A stretch of DNA of 8,990 nt from Campylobacter sp. (GTDB taxonomy: Bacteria > Campylobacterota > Campylobacteria > Campylobacterales > Campylobacteraceae), in NCBI RefSeq assembly GCF_020024835.1, contig NZ_JAHHTD010000046.1, positions 1-8,990 of the forward strand, written 5' to 3'. Numbering within the stretch: position 1 is the stretch's first letter; each line of letters starts with the position of its first letter. A program made the translations under genes and the position numbers. The notes under the pieces are model-generated. The model saw nothing but the letters and a program-made list of their open reading frames with translations. It ran no database searches and was not told the origin of the DNA. Positions 1-6,345 of this stretch are shown piece by piece.

Positions 1-587
1 GTATTTATCAAATTTAGATCTTTAAAAAAGATTTTTTTAAAGGTGAAAGTCGATTCTAAATTTATAGTTTTGATGAAATTTAACAATTCTTGAAAATATT
101 CTTTAAAAATTTTATAAGTAAATATAAATACAAAACTTAAAACAAATAAAAATACAATCAATATAAAAGCATTTTGTAACCAAAATTCTATTTTTATATC
201 TTTAGGATAAACTATGATGATATATTGAAAATTATCATAAGTATAAGCTTGATAATAAATTGTTTTGTCATTAAAATGAGCCTTAGTTAGCTTGATATTA
301 AATTTATCAATAAAAAAAGAAAAATCTTTTAATGATGTAATGATTTCATTTTCTTTTTTGATGATAAAATCAGCTCTTGTTTGTGTTGCAAATTTTAAAA
401 TATTGTCTTGATTAATTTCTTTAAGTAAGCCAAAATTTAAGGTATCGTGCAAGGTTTTTAATTTTTGTTCATAAGTGCTTTTTATGATATCATCGATGTA
501 TTTTTCATTTATAATAAAAAATAAAAGCACAAAAAAACTACAAAAAAAGCTAAATAAAATTAAAAAAAAAGTTTTAATTTTTAGCAA
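1..587 (-). CDS. phosS: Phosphate-sensing histidine kinase PhosS, N-terminal part (runs off left edge)
   Basis: This reading frame stays open from a TTG codon at 587-585 to the window edge, giving 195 visible codons. The protein starts LLKIKTFFLILF, and the initiator would be read as Met. A first membrane helix spans about residues 7-26, a periplasmic sensor region about 28-136, and a second membrane helix about 137-158 (WLQNAFILIVFLFVLSF). The cytoplasmic side begins after that. The dimerisation/His-phosphorylation and ATPase domains would lie outside the window, so the kinase assignment rests on topology and on position directly after phosR. TTG was chosen because it overlaps the end of phosR, has a GGGG ribosome-site-like stretch about 8 nt upstream, and no in-frame ATG lies near the N-terminal helix. 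Codons 6-9 contain a T9 run (562-570). The family phosphorylates PhosR under phosphate limitation; that role is inferred here from context. Confidence 0.75.
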   Translation of the reverse strand, partial: MLKIKTFFLILFSFFCSFFVLLFFIINEKYIDDIIKSTYEQKLKTLHDTLNFGLLKEINQDNILKFATQTRADFIIKKENEIITSLKDFSFFIDKFNIKLTKAHFNDKTIYYQAYTYDNFQYIIIVYPKDIKIEFWLQNAFILIVFLFVLSFVFIFTYKIFKEYFQELLNFIKTINLESTFTFKKIFFKDLNLIN

Positions 588-1237
588 AATTTATACCCCA
601 CAGATCTTATCGATATAATTTTTTCTTTTATTTGAGGTATTTTTTGCTTTAATCTTACTATGGCAGTATTGATAGTTTTGTCGCTAGTAAGATCATTTTT
701 CCATACTTGTTCGCTTAAAAATTGTCTATTTAATAGTTGATTTTTATGGGTAAAAAAGCATTTTAAAAGCTCAGTGTCTAATGTAGTTAAATTTATATTT
801 TTATCTTTATAATAAAGTATTCTTTCTTCAAAATATAAAATAAAATCACCGCAAATGATTTTTTCTTTTTGAATTTTATTTCTTTTAGAAACTGCTTTGA
901 TTCTAAATAATAATTCATTAAAATCAAAAGGTTTGCAAATATAATCATCACACCCTTGCTCAAAGCCGTCTAAAATATCTTTTTGTAAGGTTTTAGCACT
1001 AAGAAAAATAACATTTTCCTCATAGCCTTTTTTTCTCATTTTTTTAATCATTTCAATACTATCTCCACTTGGAAGATTTCTATCCATAATGATTAAATCA
1101 ATGTCATTATCATCTAAAAAGCTTTCTAAATTTAAAAAATCAAAAAAACTAAAAACATTGATATTTTCTTGTTTTAATCTAAAACACAAAAGCTCATTTA
1201 AATCTTTATCATCTTCTATCAAAACTAAATTTAACAT
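581..1237 (-). CDS. phosR: Phosphate response regulator PhosR (OmpR/PhoB family)
   Basis: A 218-residue two-domain response regulator. The receiver domain (about 1-115) shows the acidic pocket E8-D9-D10, phospho-acceptor D52 in IIMDRNLP, switch serine S80 and the conserved lysine K102 in CKPF. The C-terminal part (about 125-218) is an OmpR-type winged-helix DNA-binding domain ending SIRSVGYKFC. It is transcribed away from pstS and overlaps the start of the downstream sensor gene by 7 nt, a usual regulator-kinase pair. In Campylobacter, PhosR activates pst and other phosphate-starvation genes; the divergent pst operon and the repeat array between them fit that role. The ATG is the natural family start (MLNLVLIEDD), yet there is no ribosome site before it, and the -10 box is so close that the mRNA may begin at the start codon. 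The OmpR-family call is secure; the specific name rests on the neighbourhood. Confidence 0.9.
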   Translation of the reverse strand: MLNLVLIEDDKDLNELLCFRLKQENINVFSFFDFLNLESFLDDNDIDLIIMDRNLPSGDSIEMIKKMRKKGYEENVIFLSAKTLQKDILDGFEQGCDDYICKPFDFNELLFRIKAVSKRNKIQKEKIICGDFILYFEERILYYKDKNINLTTLDTELLKCFFTHKNQLLNRQFLSEQVWKNDLTSDKTINTAIVRLKQKIPQIKEKIISIRSVGYKFC

Positions 1238-1243
1238 TTAAAG

Positions 1244-1252
1244 ATTATATCA
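1244..1252 (-). promoter_or_regulatory. Extended -10 promoter of phosR, probably leaderless
   Basis: Read on the minus strand, TGATATAAT is a perfect extended -10 (TGnTATAAT) and ends 6 nt before the phosR ATG at 1237. Transcription normally starts about 6-8 nt after the -10, which places the 5' end at or next to the A of the ATG. The intervening CTTTAA has no ribosome-binding sequence. T-rich runs upstream fit Campylobacter housekeeping promoters, which often lack a -35. Confidence 0.6.
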
Positions 1253-1262
1253 AAAAATGCTT

Positions 1263-1290
1263 GTATCCAAAATGTTTCCATTTTGTTTTA
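1263..1290 (+). promoter_or_regulatory. Pho-box-like direct repeat array upstream of pstS
   Basis: Three related units begin at 1263 (GTATCCAAAAT), 1274 (GTTTCCATTTT) and 1285 (GTTTT), exactly 11 nt apart, so they lie on nearly the same face of the helix. PhoB-type regulators bind 11-nt direct repeats, and the published C. jejuni PhosR box, as I remember it, is two GTTTC elements separated by an A-rich spacer. The array ends a few bases before the pstS -10 candidate, the usual place for a PhoB-type activator that replaces a -35 element. I infer that it is the PhosR operator for pstSCAB; binding is not shown. Confidence 0.6.
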
Positions 1291-1296
1291 AATTTT

Positions 1297-1314
1297 TATT
1301 ATTTTTTAAAGGAG
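1297..1314 (+). promoter_or_regulatory. Candidate pstS -10 and ribosome-binding site
   Basis: TATTAT at 1297-1302 is a plausible -10 directly after the Pho-box-like array. AAAGGAG at 1308-1314 is a strong ribosome site 7 nt before the pstS ATG at 1322. If this -10 is used, the leader is only about 12-14 nt and consists mostly of the ribosome site. The -10 is weak (one base from TATAAT), as expected for an activator-dependent promoter. The ribosome site is much more certain than the -10. Confidence 0.5.
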
Positions 1315-1321
1315 CAAATTT

Positions 1322-2302
1322 ATGAAAAAAGTTTTAGCTTTAAGTTTAGTAGCTTTTATGAGTTTGAGTGCAACAGATCTTAAAATAGCTGGCTCATCAA
1401 CTATGTATCCTTTTACTTCTTTTGTTGCAGAAGAATATGCTTTAATAAAAAATGTCAAAACTCCTATAGTAGAAAGTTTAGGAACTGGCGGGGGTTTTAA
1501 AGTTTTTTGCGAGGGTATAACTAGCATATCTAATGCTTCAAGGGCTATAAAATCTAGCGAATTTGAAGTTTGTCAAAATTCTGGTGTTAAGGATATTCTT
1601 GGGGTAATGATAGGCTATGATGGTATAGTTTTAGCTCAAAATAAAATCAATATTCCATTAAATATCACAACAGAAGAATTATTTTTAGCTTTAGCTAAAG
1701 AGATACCACAAAATGGGAAATTAATTTTAAATCCTTATAAAAATTGGAACGAAATTAATCCAAATTTACCTAATAGAAAAATCACCATTTATGGGCCTCC
1801 TTCTAGCTCTGGAACAAGAGATATTATAGAAGAATTAATTATGATAAAAAATTCTAAAAAATTTCCAGAATATAAAGATAAATACAAAACAATACGTCAA
1901 GATGGAGCCTATATACCAAGTGGAGAAAATGATAATTTAATTATTTCTAAATTAAGTGTAGATAAAGAAGCTTTTGGATTTTTTGGGTATGGATTTTTAG
2001 TAAATAATGAAGACAAAATTAACGCTGTAAGTATAGATAATATTCAAGCAAATAATGAAAATATTTCTAATGGAACTTATAAATTATCAAGATCTTTGTT
2101 TATTTATGTTAATGCTAAAAATAAAGATGCGATTGAATTTGCAAAAATTTATATAAGTGATGATTTAGCTAAAACAGGTGCGGAGCTAGAAAAAATAGGT
2201 CTTGTCCCTTTAAGTGATGATATGCTAAAACAAATGCAAAAACACGTAGATGATGAAAAAGTATTAAATCAAGAGCTTGTAAAAGCTGGAAAAATTTTTT
2301 AA
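1322..2302 (+). CDS. pstS: Periplasmic phosphate-binding protein PstS
   Basis: A 326-residue solute-binding protein of the high-affinity phosphate ABC importer. Residues 1-17 form a signal peptide (MKKVLALSLVAFMSLSA), with probable cleavage before TDLKIAG. The phosphate site is visible as SSTMYPF (25-31), the SNASRAIK segment, and the SSSGTRD loop (161-167), whose Ser, Gly, Thr and Arg contact phosphate in PstS proteins. Two cysteines, C63 and C84, could form a periplasmic disulfide. The ATG at 1322 has AAAGGAG 7 nt upstream. It is the first gene of pstSCAB and sits behind the Pho-box-like repeats, so induction by PhosR under low phosphate is expected. Length and motifs are normal for the family. 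Confidence 0.96.
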   Translation: MKKVLALSLVAFMSLSATDLKIAGSSTMYPFTSFVAEEYALIKNVKTPIVESLGTGGGFKVFCEGITSISNASRAIKSSEFEVCQNSGVKDILGVMIGYDGIVLAQNKINIPLNITTEELFLALAKEIPQNGKLILNPYKNWNEINPNLPNRKITIYGPPSSSGTRDIIEELIMIKNSKKFPEYKDKYKTIRQDGAYIPSGENDNLIISKLSVDKEAFGFFGYGFLVNNEDKINAVSIDNIQANNENISNGTYKLSRSLFIYVNAKNKDAIEFAKIYISDDLAKTGAELEKIGLVPLSDDMLKQMQKHVDDEKVLNQELVKAGKIF

Positions 2303-2317
2303 CAACAGGAATGAAAA

Positions 2318-3232
2318 TTGATAAAAGAAAAAATAATTAAATTTATACTCTTTCTTTGTGCTTTCATTAGCGTAGTGGTGAGTTTTGCCATTATGCTAAC
2401 TATTTTGATAGAAGCTTTGAAATTTTTTCAAAAAGAAAGTCTTTTTACTTTTTTATTTTCTAGTCAATGGGCTGTTGATACGGCTTTTGTTGGAGCTGAT
2501 GGAGTAAGAAAAGAAGGTATTTTTGGTGCCTTGTCTTTATTTTGGGGGACTTTTTATATATCTTTAATTGCTATGATGAATGCCCTGCCACTTGGCATTA
2601 TGTGTGCGATTTATTTAGGTGTATTTGCGAGTAAAAAGTCTAAAAATTATTTAAAGCCGATTTTAGAGATTATAGCTGGAATTCCAAGTGTTGTTTTTGG
2701 ATTTTTTGCAGCGATAATTGTAGCTCCTTTTATAGTATGGTTTTTTTCTCTTTTTGGTATTAATGCTAGCTTTCAAAGTGCTCTTGGTGCAGGATTTATT
2801 ATGGGGATAATGATAGTTCCTATTGTAGCTTCTTTGTCGCAAGATTGTATTGAAGCTGTTAATCAAAAAAGAATCAATGCAGCTTATGCTTTAGGTATGA
2901 CAAAAAAAGAAGTGGTTCTTGCAGTAATTTTACCAGAAGCTTTGCCAGGTATAGTAGCTGCTTGTCTTTTAGGGCTTTCAAGAGCACTTGGTGAAACTAT
3001 GATAGTGGTTATGGCTGCTAGTTTAAGACCAAATTTAAGCTTAAATTTCTTAGAGGATATGACAGCAGTTACAATTAAAATAGTAGAAGCTTTAAGCGGA
3101 GATCAAGCTTTTGATAGTTCTTTGACATTAAGTGCATTTTCCTTAGGATTTGTGCTATTTGTTATCACTTTGATTATTAATATTTTTAGCGTTTATTTAA
3201 TCAATCGCTTTCATAAAAGGAAAAATTTATGA
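2318..3232 (+). CDS. pstC: Phosphate ABC transporter permease PstC (TTG start)
   Basis: A 304-residue inner-membrane permease with an N-terminal helix (about 8-32), a short periplasmic stretch that includes SSQWAVDTAFVGADG, and then the BPD_transp_1 core with several membrane helices. The cytoplasmic EAA loop, which docks onto PstB, is seen at about 185-215 (AAYALGMTKKEV, then LSRALGETM). The start is the TTG at 2318, with AGGA at 2307-2310 spaced 7 nt before it. The ATG at 2311 is out of frame and hits a stop after nine codons. The gene follows pstS by 15 nt and overlaps pstA by ATGA. PstC pairs with PstA to form the phosphate channel. No anomalies apart from the rare start codon, which may lower its translation relative to pstS. 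Confidence 0.95.
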   Translation: MIKEKIIKFILFLCAFISVVVSFAIMLTILIEALKFFQKESLFTFLFSSQWAVDTAFVGADGVRKEGIFGALSLFWGTFYISLIAMMNALPLGIMCAIYLGVFASKKSKNYLKPILEIIAGIPSVVFGFFAAIIVAPFIVWFFSLFGINASFQSALGAGFIMGIMIVPIVASLSQDCIEAVNQKRINAAYALGMTKKEVVLAVILPEALPGIVAACLLGLSRALGETMIVVMAASLRPNLSLNFLEDMTAVTIKIVEALSGDQAFDSSLTLSAFSLGFVLFVITLIINIFSVYLINRFHKRKNL

Positions 3233-4317
3233 AAAAATTATTTAAAAAAAGAAAAAAGTCTTCAAAATTTTTTAAGAGATTTTGCAAAATGGGTCTTTAT
3301 ATAAATCTTATTTTTCTTGGTATTTTTTTATCAAGTATTTTTTATTTAGGTTTTGGAGCTTTTAAACAAACTTATATTTATACTTATGCAGAAAGAAATT
3401 CTTTAGTTTATGAATTACTATCTCGCACAGAGCAAAGAAAAATTAGGTCTTCTCAAACAAATGAGAAAGCTTGGTTTTTAGCAAATGCTGAAGTAGATCA
3501 ATATATGAAAAAAAATTACAACAAACTCAATGACAAACAAATACAACTTGTAAATGAGCTAATGCAAAAAGGGCAAATACAATTAAAATTTAACGCAAAT
3601 TTTTTCTTAAATGGAGATTCAAAATCACCAGAAAATTCAGGTATTTTATCTTCTATTGTTGGGACTTTGCTTGTGATGATTGTTTGTATGGTTGTTTGTA
3701 TGCCAATTGGAATTGGTGCAGCAATTTATTTAGAAGAATTTGCATCGCAAAATTTATTTACGCATTTTATAGAAGTTTGTATAAATAATCTTGCTAGTAT
3801 TCCTAGTATTTTATTTGGACTTTTAGGATTAGGGGTATTTATAAATTTATTTCATATACCTAGATCTTCAGCTATTGCAGGTGGTCTTACATTAGCTATA
3901 ATGAGTTTGCCAATTATCATAGTCTCTACAAAAACTGCATTAAAAAGCGTAGATATTAATATAAAAAATGCAGCCTATGCTTTAGGTATGAGTAAATTTC
4001 AAATGATTAAAGGCATAATGCTCCCTTTAGCTATGCCTATAATACTTACAGGTTCTATCTTAACTTTAGCACAAGCTATAGGAGAAACAGCACCTTTGAT
4101 GATAATAGGTATGATAGCTTTTATTCCTGATGTAGCCAGTAGTATATTTTCTCCAACTAGTGTTTTGCCAGCTCAAATTTTTACTTGGTCTGCTATGCCA
4201 GAGCGTGCATTTTTAGAAAGAACTGCAGCTGGAATTTTAGTTTTATTAGGACTTTTAGTTATTTTAAATTTAAGTGCTATTTTACTTAGAAAATATTTTC
4301 AAGGAAAGAATTTATGA
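3229..4317 (+). CDS. pstA: Phosphate ABC transporter permease PstA with a long periplasmic insert
   Basis: A 362-residue inner-membrane permease. A very basic N-terminus (KKLFKKRKKSSKFFKR) leads into a first helix at about 22-45. A hydrophilic, probably periplasmic segment of about 90 residues follows (about 46-138; it includes NEKAWFLANAEVDQYM). The BPD_transp_1 core starts near 139 (ILSSIVGTLLVMI). The EAA loop is seen as AAYALGMSKFQMIKG, followed by AQAIGETAPLM. Many PstA proteins are nearer 280-300 residues; the excess is the insert, similar in place to the extension found in some proteobacterial PstA proteins. The ATG overlaps the pstC stop (ATGA), and its own stop overlaps pstB the same way, so translation of the three genes is probably coupled. 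Confidence 0.95.
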   Translation: MKKLFKKRKKSSKFFKRFCKMGLYINLIFLGIFLSSIFYLGFGAFKQTYIYTYAERNSLVYELLSRTEQRKIRSSQTNEKAWFLANAEVDQYMKKNYNKLNDKQIQLVNELMQKGQIQLKFNANFFLNGDSKSPENSGILSSIVGTLLVMIVCMVVCMPIGIGAAIYLEEFASQNLFTHFIEVCINNLASIPSILFGLLGLGVFINLFHIPRSSAIAGGLTLAIMSLPIIIVSTKTALKSVDINIKNAAYALGMSKFQMIKGIMLPLAMPIILTGSILTLAQAIGETAPLMIIGMIAFIPDVASSIFSPTSVLPAQIFTWSAMPERAFLERTAAGILVLLGLLVILNLSAILLRKYFQGKNL

Positions 4318-5057
4318 TTATTGCTAAAATCGTTGATTTAAATTTATTTTATGGAAAAAAACAAGCTTTATTTGATATTAATATGCAAATACAAAAAAAC
4401 AAAATAACAGCTTTAATAGGTGCTTCAGGTTGTGGAAAATCAACATTTTTGCGATGTTTTAATCGTATGAATGATAAAATCGCTACGATTGATGGGCTTG
4501 TAGAAGTAAATAAAAAAGATGTTAAAAATCAAGACGTAGTTGTGCTTAGAAAAAATGTGGGTATGGTTTTTCAACAACCTAATGTTTTTGTAAAAAGTAT
4601 ATATGAAAATATAGCTTATGCTCCAAGACTTCACGGAATGATACAAGATAAAAATCAAGAAGAGCAATTAGTTGTAGATTGCTTGGAAAAAGTTGGTTTA
4701 TTAAAAGAGGTAAAAGACAAGCTTCGTCAAAGTGCTTTAGCACTTTCTGGTGGCCAGCAACAAAGACTTTGCATAGCAAGAGCATTAGCGATAAAACCTA
4801 AACTTTTGCTTTTAGATGAGCCAACTTCAGCTCTTGATCCTATATCATCAAGCATTATAGAAGAACTTTTAAAAGAACTTAGTCGAAATTTATCTATGAT
4901 TATGGTAACTCACAATATGCAACAAGGAAAAAGAGTGGCTGATTATACTGCATTTTTTCATTTGGGTAAGTTGATAGAATTTAATGAAAGTAATGAATTT
5001 TTTGATAATCCACAAGAAGAAAAAACAAAAGCTTATTTAAGTGGTATTTTTGGATAA
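4314..5057 (+). CDS. pstB: Phosphate ABC transporter ATP-binding protein PstB
   Basis: A 247-residue ABC ATPase, standard PstB length. Walker A is GASGCGKST (36-44), the Q-loop glutamine is Q87 (MVFQQPNVF), the signature is LSGGQQQR (144-151), Walker B with catalytic glutamate is LLLLDEP (D168, E169), and the H-loop histidine is H200 (VTHN). The CFNRMND segment after Walker A is typical of PstB. It powers phosphate import through PstC/PstA from the cytoplasmic face. Its ATG overlaps the pstA stop. No phoU follows, unlike in enteric pst operons, and I see no terminator in the 58 nt before the next gene, so the transcript may continue downstream. Confidence 0.97.
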   Translation: MIIAKIVDLNLFYGKKQALFDINMQIQKNKITALIGASGCGKSTFLRCFNRMNDKIATIDGLVEVNKKDVKNQDVVVLRKNVGMVFQQPNVFVKSIYENIAYAPRLHGMIQDKNQEEQLVVDCLEKVGLLKEVKDKLRQSALALSGGQQQRLCIARALAIKPKLLLLDEPTSALDPISSSIIEELLKELSRNLSMIMVTHNMQQGKRVADYTAFFHLGKLIEFNESNEFFDNPQEEKTKAYLSGIFG

Positions 5058-5083
5058 ATAATTTCATTTTTATGATTTTTAGA

Positions 5084-5110
5084 TATAGTTTTATGTGATC
5101 TTAAAAAGGA
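5084..5110 (+). promoter_or_regulatory. Possible weak promoter and ribosome site before the DUF2920 gene
   Basis: TATAGT at 5084-5089 differs from TATAAT at one base and could start transcription near 5096. AAAAAGGA at 5103-5110 is a good ribosome site 5 nt before the ATG at 5116 and is what fixes that start. There is no TG extension or obvious -35, so the promoter part is tentative; readthrough from pstB is at least as likely. Confidence 0.3.
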
Positions 5111-5115
5111 TATGT

Positions 5116-6327
5116 ATGCTTATAGATAAAACTTATTTTATAGATTCTTGTGATGATGAAGAGCTTGATATAAAAAGAGAAAACAAGCTTGAATACAGAA
5201 TTACTTATGATGATAGTAAAAAAATGAAAGCTATAGTGTTTGTCATAGGTGGGTATGGAGCGAATTCAAATATGGTTTTTGTTGATTTTAACAGGCAATT
5301 TGTAGCTAAAAAATACGATGTTATAGCAGTGAGCGTTTTGTATCATTGTTTTTGCCAAAGAAAAAGTGATGTGCAAAGATATAGTGCCCAAACTACGTTT
5401 ATAGAAGAGGACTTGCCAAATTTAGAAAAAGTTTTAAAAGAATTTGACATTGATACGTGTGGTCTTAATATTTATTCTGCTTGGGATTATTATCATCTTT
5501 TAAATGAAACTATTAGCGATTTAAAAGAAAAAAATCTTTTAGAGCAAGATTATCAAGCACATTTTAGTGGAACCTTTGTCCCGCCAAATAATGAGTATCA
5601 AAATTTTGGCATAATGGCAGCAATTGATCATATAAATGCTTTAAAAGATATCTTAAATAATTACCCTCAATTTAAAAATTTACCTAAAATCTACGGGGGG
5701 GGGTCTTATGGAGGTTATTTAGCTTTGATGTGTGCAAAAATAGCTCCTTGGTATGTCGATGGAGTGATAGAAAATTCAGCTGCAATTTTGCCACCATTTG
5801 AGTATTTTTTAGGAAAAGAATTTGATAAAGAAGATAGTGTATGTTATGACCCAAATGTTGTGATTCATTGTCAAGTTAAAACTCACTGGACTAGGAAAAA
5901 TCCAAATTCTCCTTATTATTTTGCAGATGAAAATTATCTAATAAGAGCTTTATTAAATCAAACTCATTTAATATTACAAGCTCAAAAAAGTAAAGATATA
6001 GTTTATATAAGCTATCACGGCTTAGAGGATACTCTTACTCCAACTGATTATAAAATTCAAATAATACAAATACTAAAAGCACTAGGCTATGAAGTAGATT
6101 TTCATCTAATAGAAGAAAAAGATATAGATGGTAAATTTATTAAAGATTTAAAACACGGATGTGGAATTTCTGATAAAGTATTATTTAATAAAGAATTACC
6201 AAAAATGTTAGAAAAATTAAAAGATAAGGAATTTAGCATAAGAGAAGATAGCATTTCTTATCCTTGCAAGGATAAAGTTTTTACTTTTAAGGATGAAAAT
6301 GATAAATTTTGTCTTTCAATTATATAA
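5116..6327 (+). CDS. DUF2920 ('617 family') alpha/beta-hydrolase-like protein, G9 tract, ON frame
   Basis: A 403-residue cytoplasmic-looking protein of the Campylobacter 617/DUF2920 family, whose C. jejuni member Cj0617/Cj0618 also follows pstB. The fold looks like an alpha/beta hydrolase: an early VIGGYGANSN segment (oxyanion-hole-like), a nucleophile elbow GGGSYGG with S197, an acid candidate D305 in HGLEDTLTP, and a histidine H347 in LKHGCGIS. The substrate is unknown; an esterase or peptidase-like activity is inference. The start is the ATG at 5116, with AAAAAGGA 5 nt upstream. The frame is also open from a GTG at 5095, but that codon has no ribosome site. A G9 run (5695-5703) encodes G194-G196 directly before S197, and at nine the frame is full length. 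One G fewer would stop after about 201 residues, and one more after about 228. There is no signal peptide or membrane helix. Confidence 0.85.
   Translation: MLIDKTYFIDSCDDEELDIKRENKLEYRITYDDSKKMKAIVFVIGGYGANSNMVFVDFNRQFVAKKYDVIAVSVLYHCFCQRKSDVQRYSAQTTFIEEDLPNLEKVLKEFDIDTCGLNIYSAWDYYHLLNETISDLKEKNLLEQDYQAHFSGTFVPPNNEYQNFGIMAAIDHINALKDILNNYPQFKNLPKIYGGGSYGGYLALMCAKIAPWYVDGVIENSAAILPPFEYFLGKEFDKEDSVCYDPNVVIHCQVKTHWTRKNPNSPYYFADENYLIRALLNQTHLILQAQKSKDIVYISYHGLEDTLTPTDYKIQIIQILKALGYEVDFHLIEEKDIDGKFIKDLKHGCGISDKVLFNKELPKMLEKLKDKEFSIREDSISYPCKDKVFTFKDENDKFCLSII
5695..5703 (+). repeat. Poly-G (G9) contingency tract
   Basis: Nine consecutive G in an otherwise AT-rich gene, the only long G or C run in the window. 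Campylobacter uses G8-G12 tracts for slipped-strand phase variation, and 617-family genes are known carriers. The tract is in frame here, so the hydrolase-like gene is ON in this copy. The true population length is uncertain because such tracts vary between cells and are prone to sequencing error. Confidence 0.85.
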
Positions 6328-6345
6328 AAATTAAAAGAGGTTAAT

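Noticed and set aside
2311..2340. ATG-started nine-codon frame between pstS and pstC
   Set aside because: The AGGA ribosome site touches this ATG with no spacing but is ideally placed for the TTG at 2318, which opens the full PstC protein. A leader-peptide role has no support.
2663..2866. Antisense open frames within pstC, pstB and pstS (also 4440-4785 and 1306-1527)
   Set aside because: They lie wholly or mostly opposite strongly conserved genes, have no ribosome sites, and encode low-complexity proteins with no recognisable family.
5095..5115. GTG at 5095 (in frame) and ATG at 5112 (out of frame) as starts for the DUF2920 gene
   Set aside because: The GTG has no ribosome site and would add seven residues before the natural MLID start. 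The ATG at 5112 meets a stop after five codons. The ATG at 5116 has AAAAAGGA 5 nt upstream.
5058..5115. A terminator between pstB and the DUF2920 gene
   Set aside because: I looked for a stem followed by T-residues and found only AT-rich sequence without a convincing inverted repeat.
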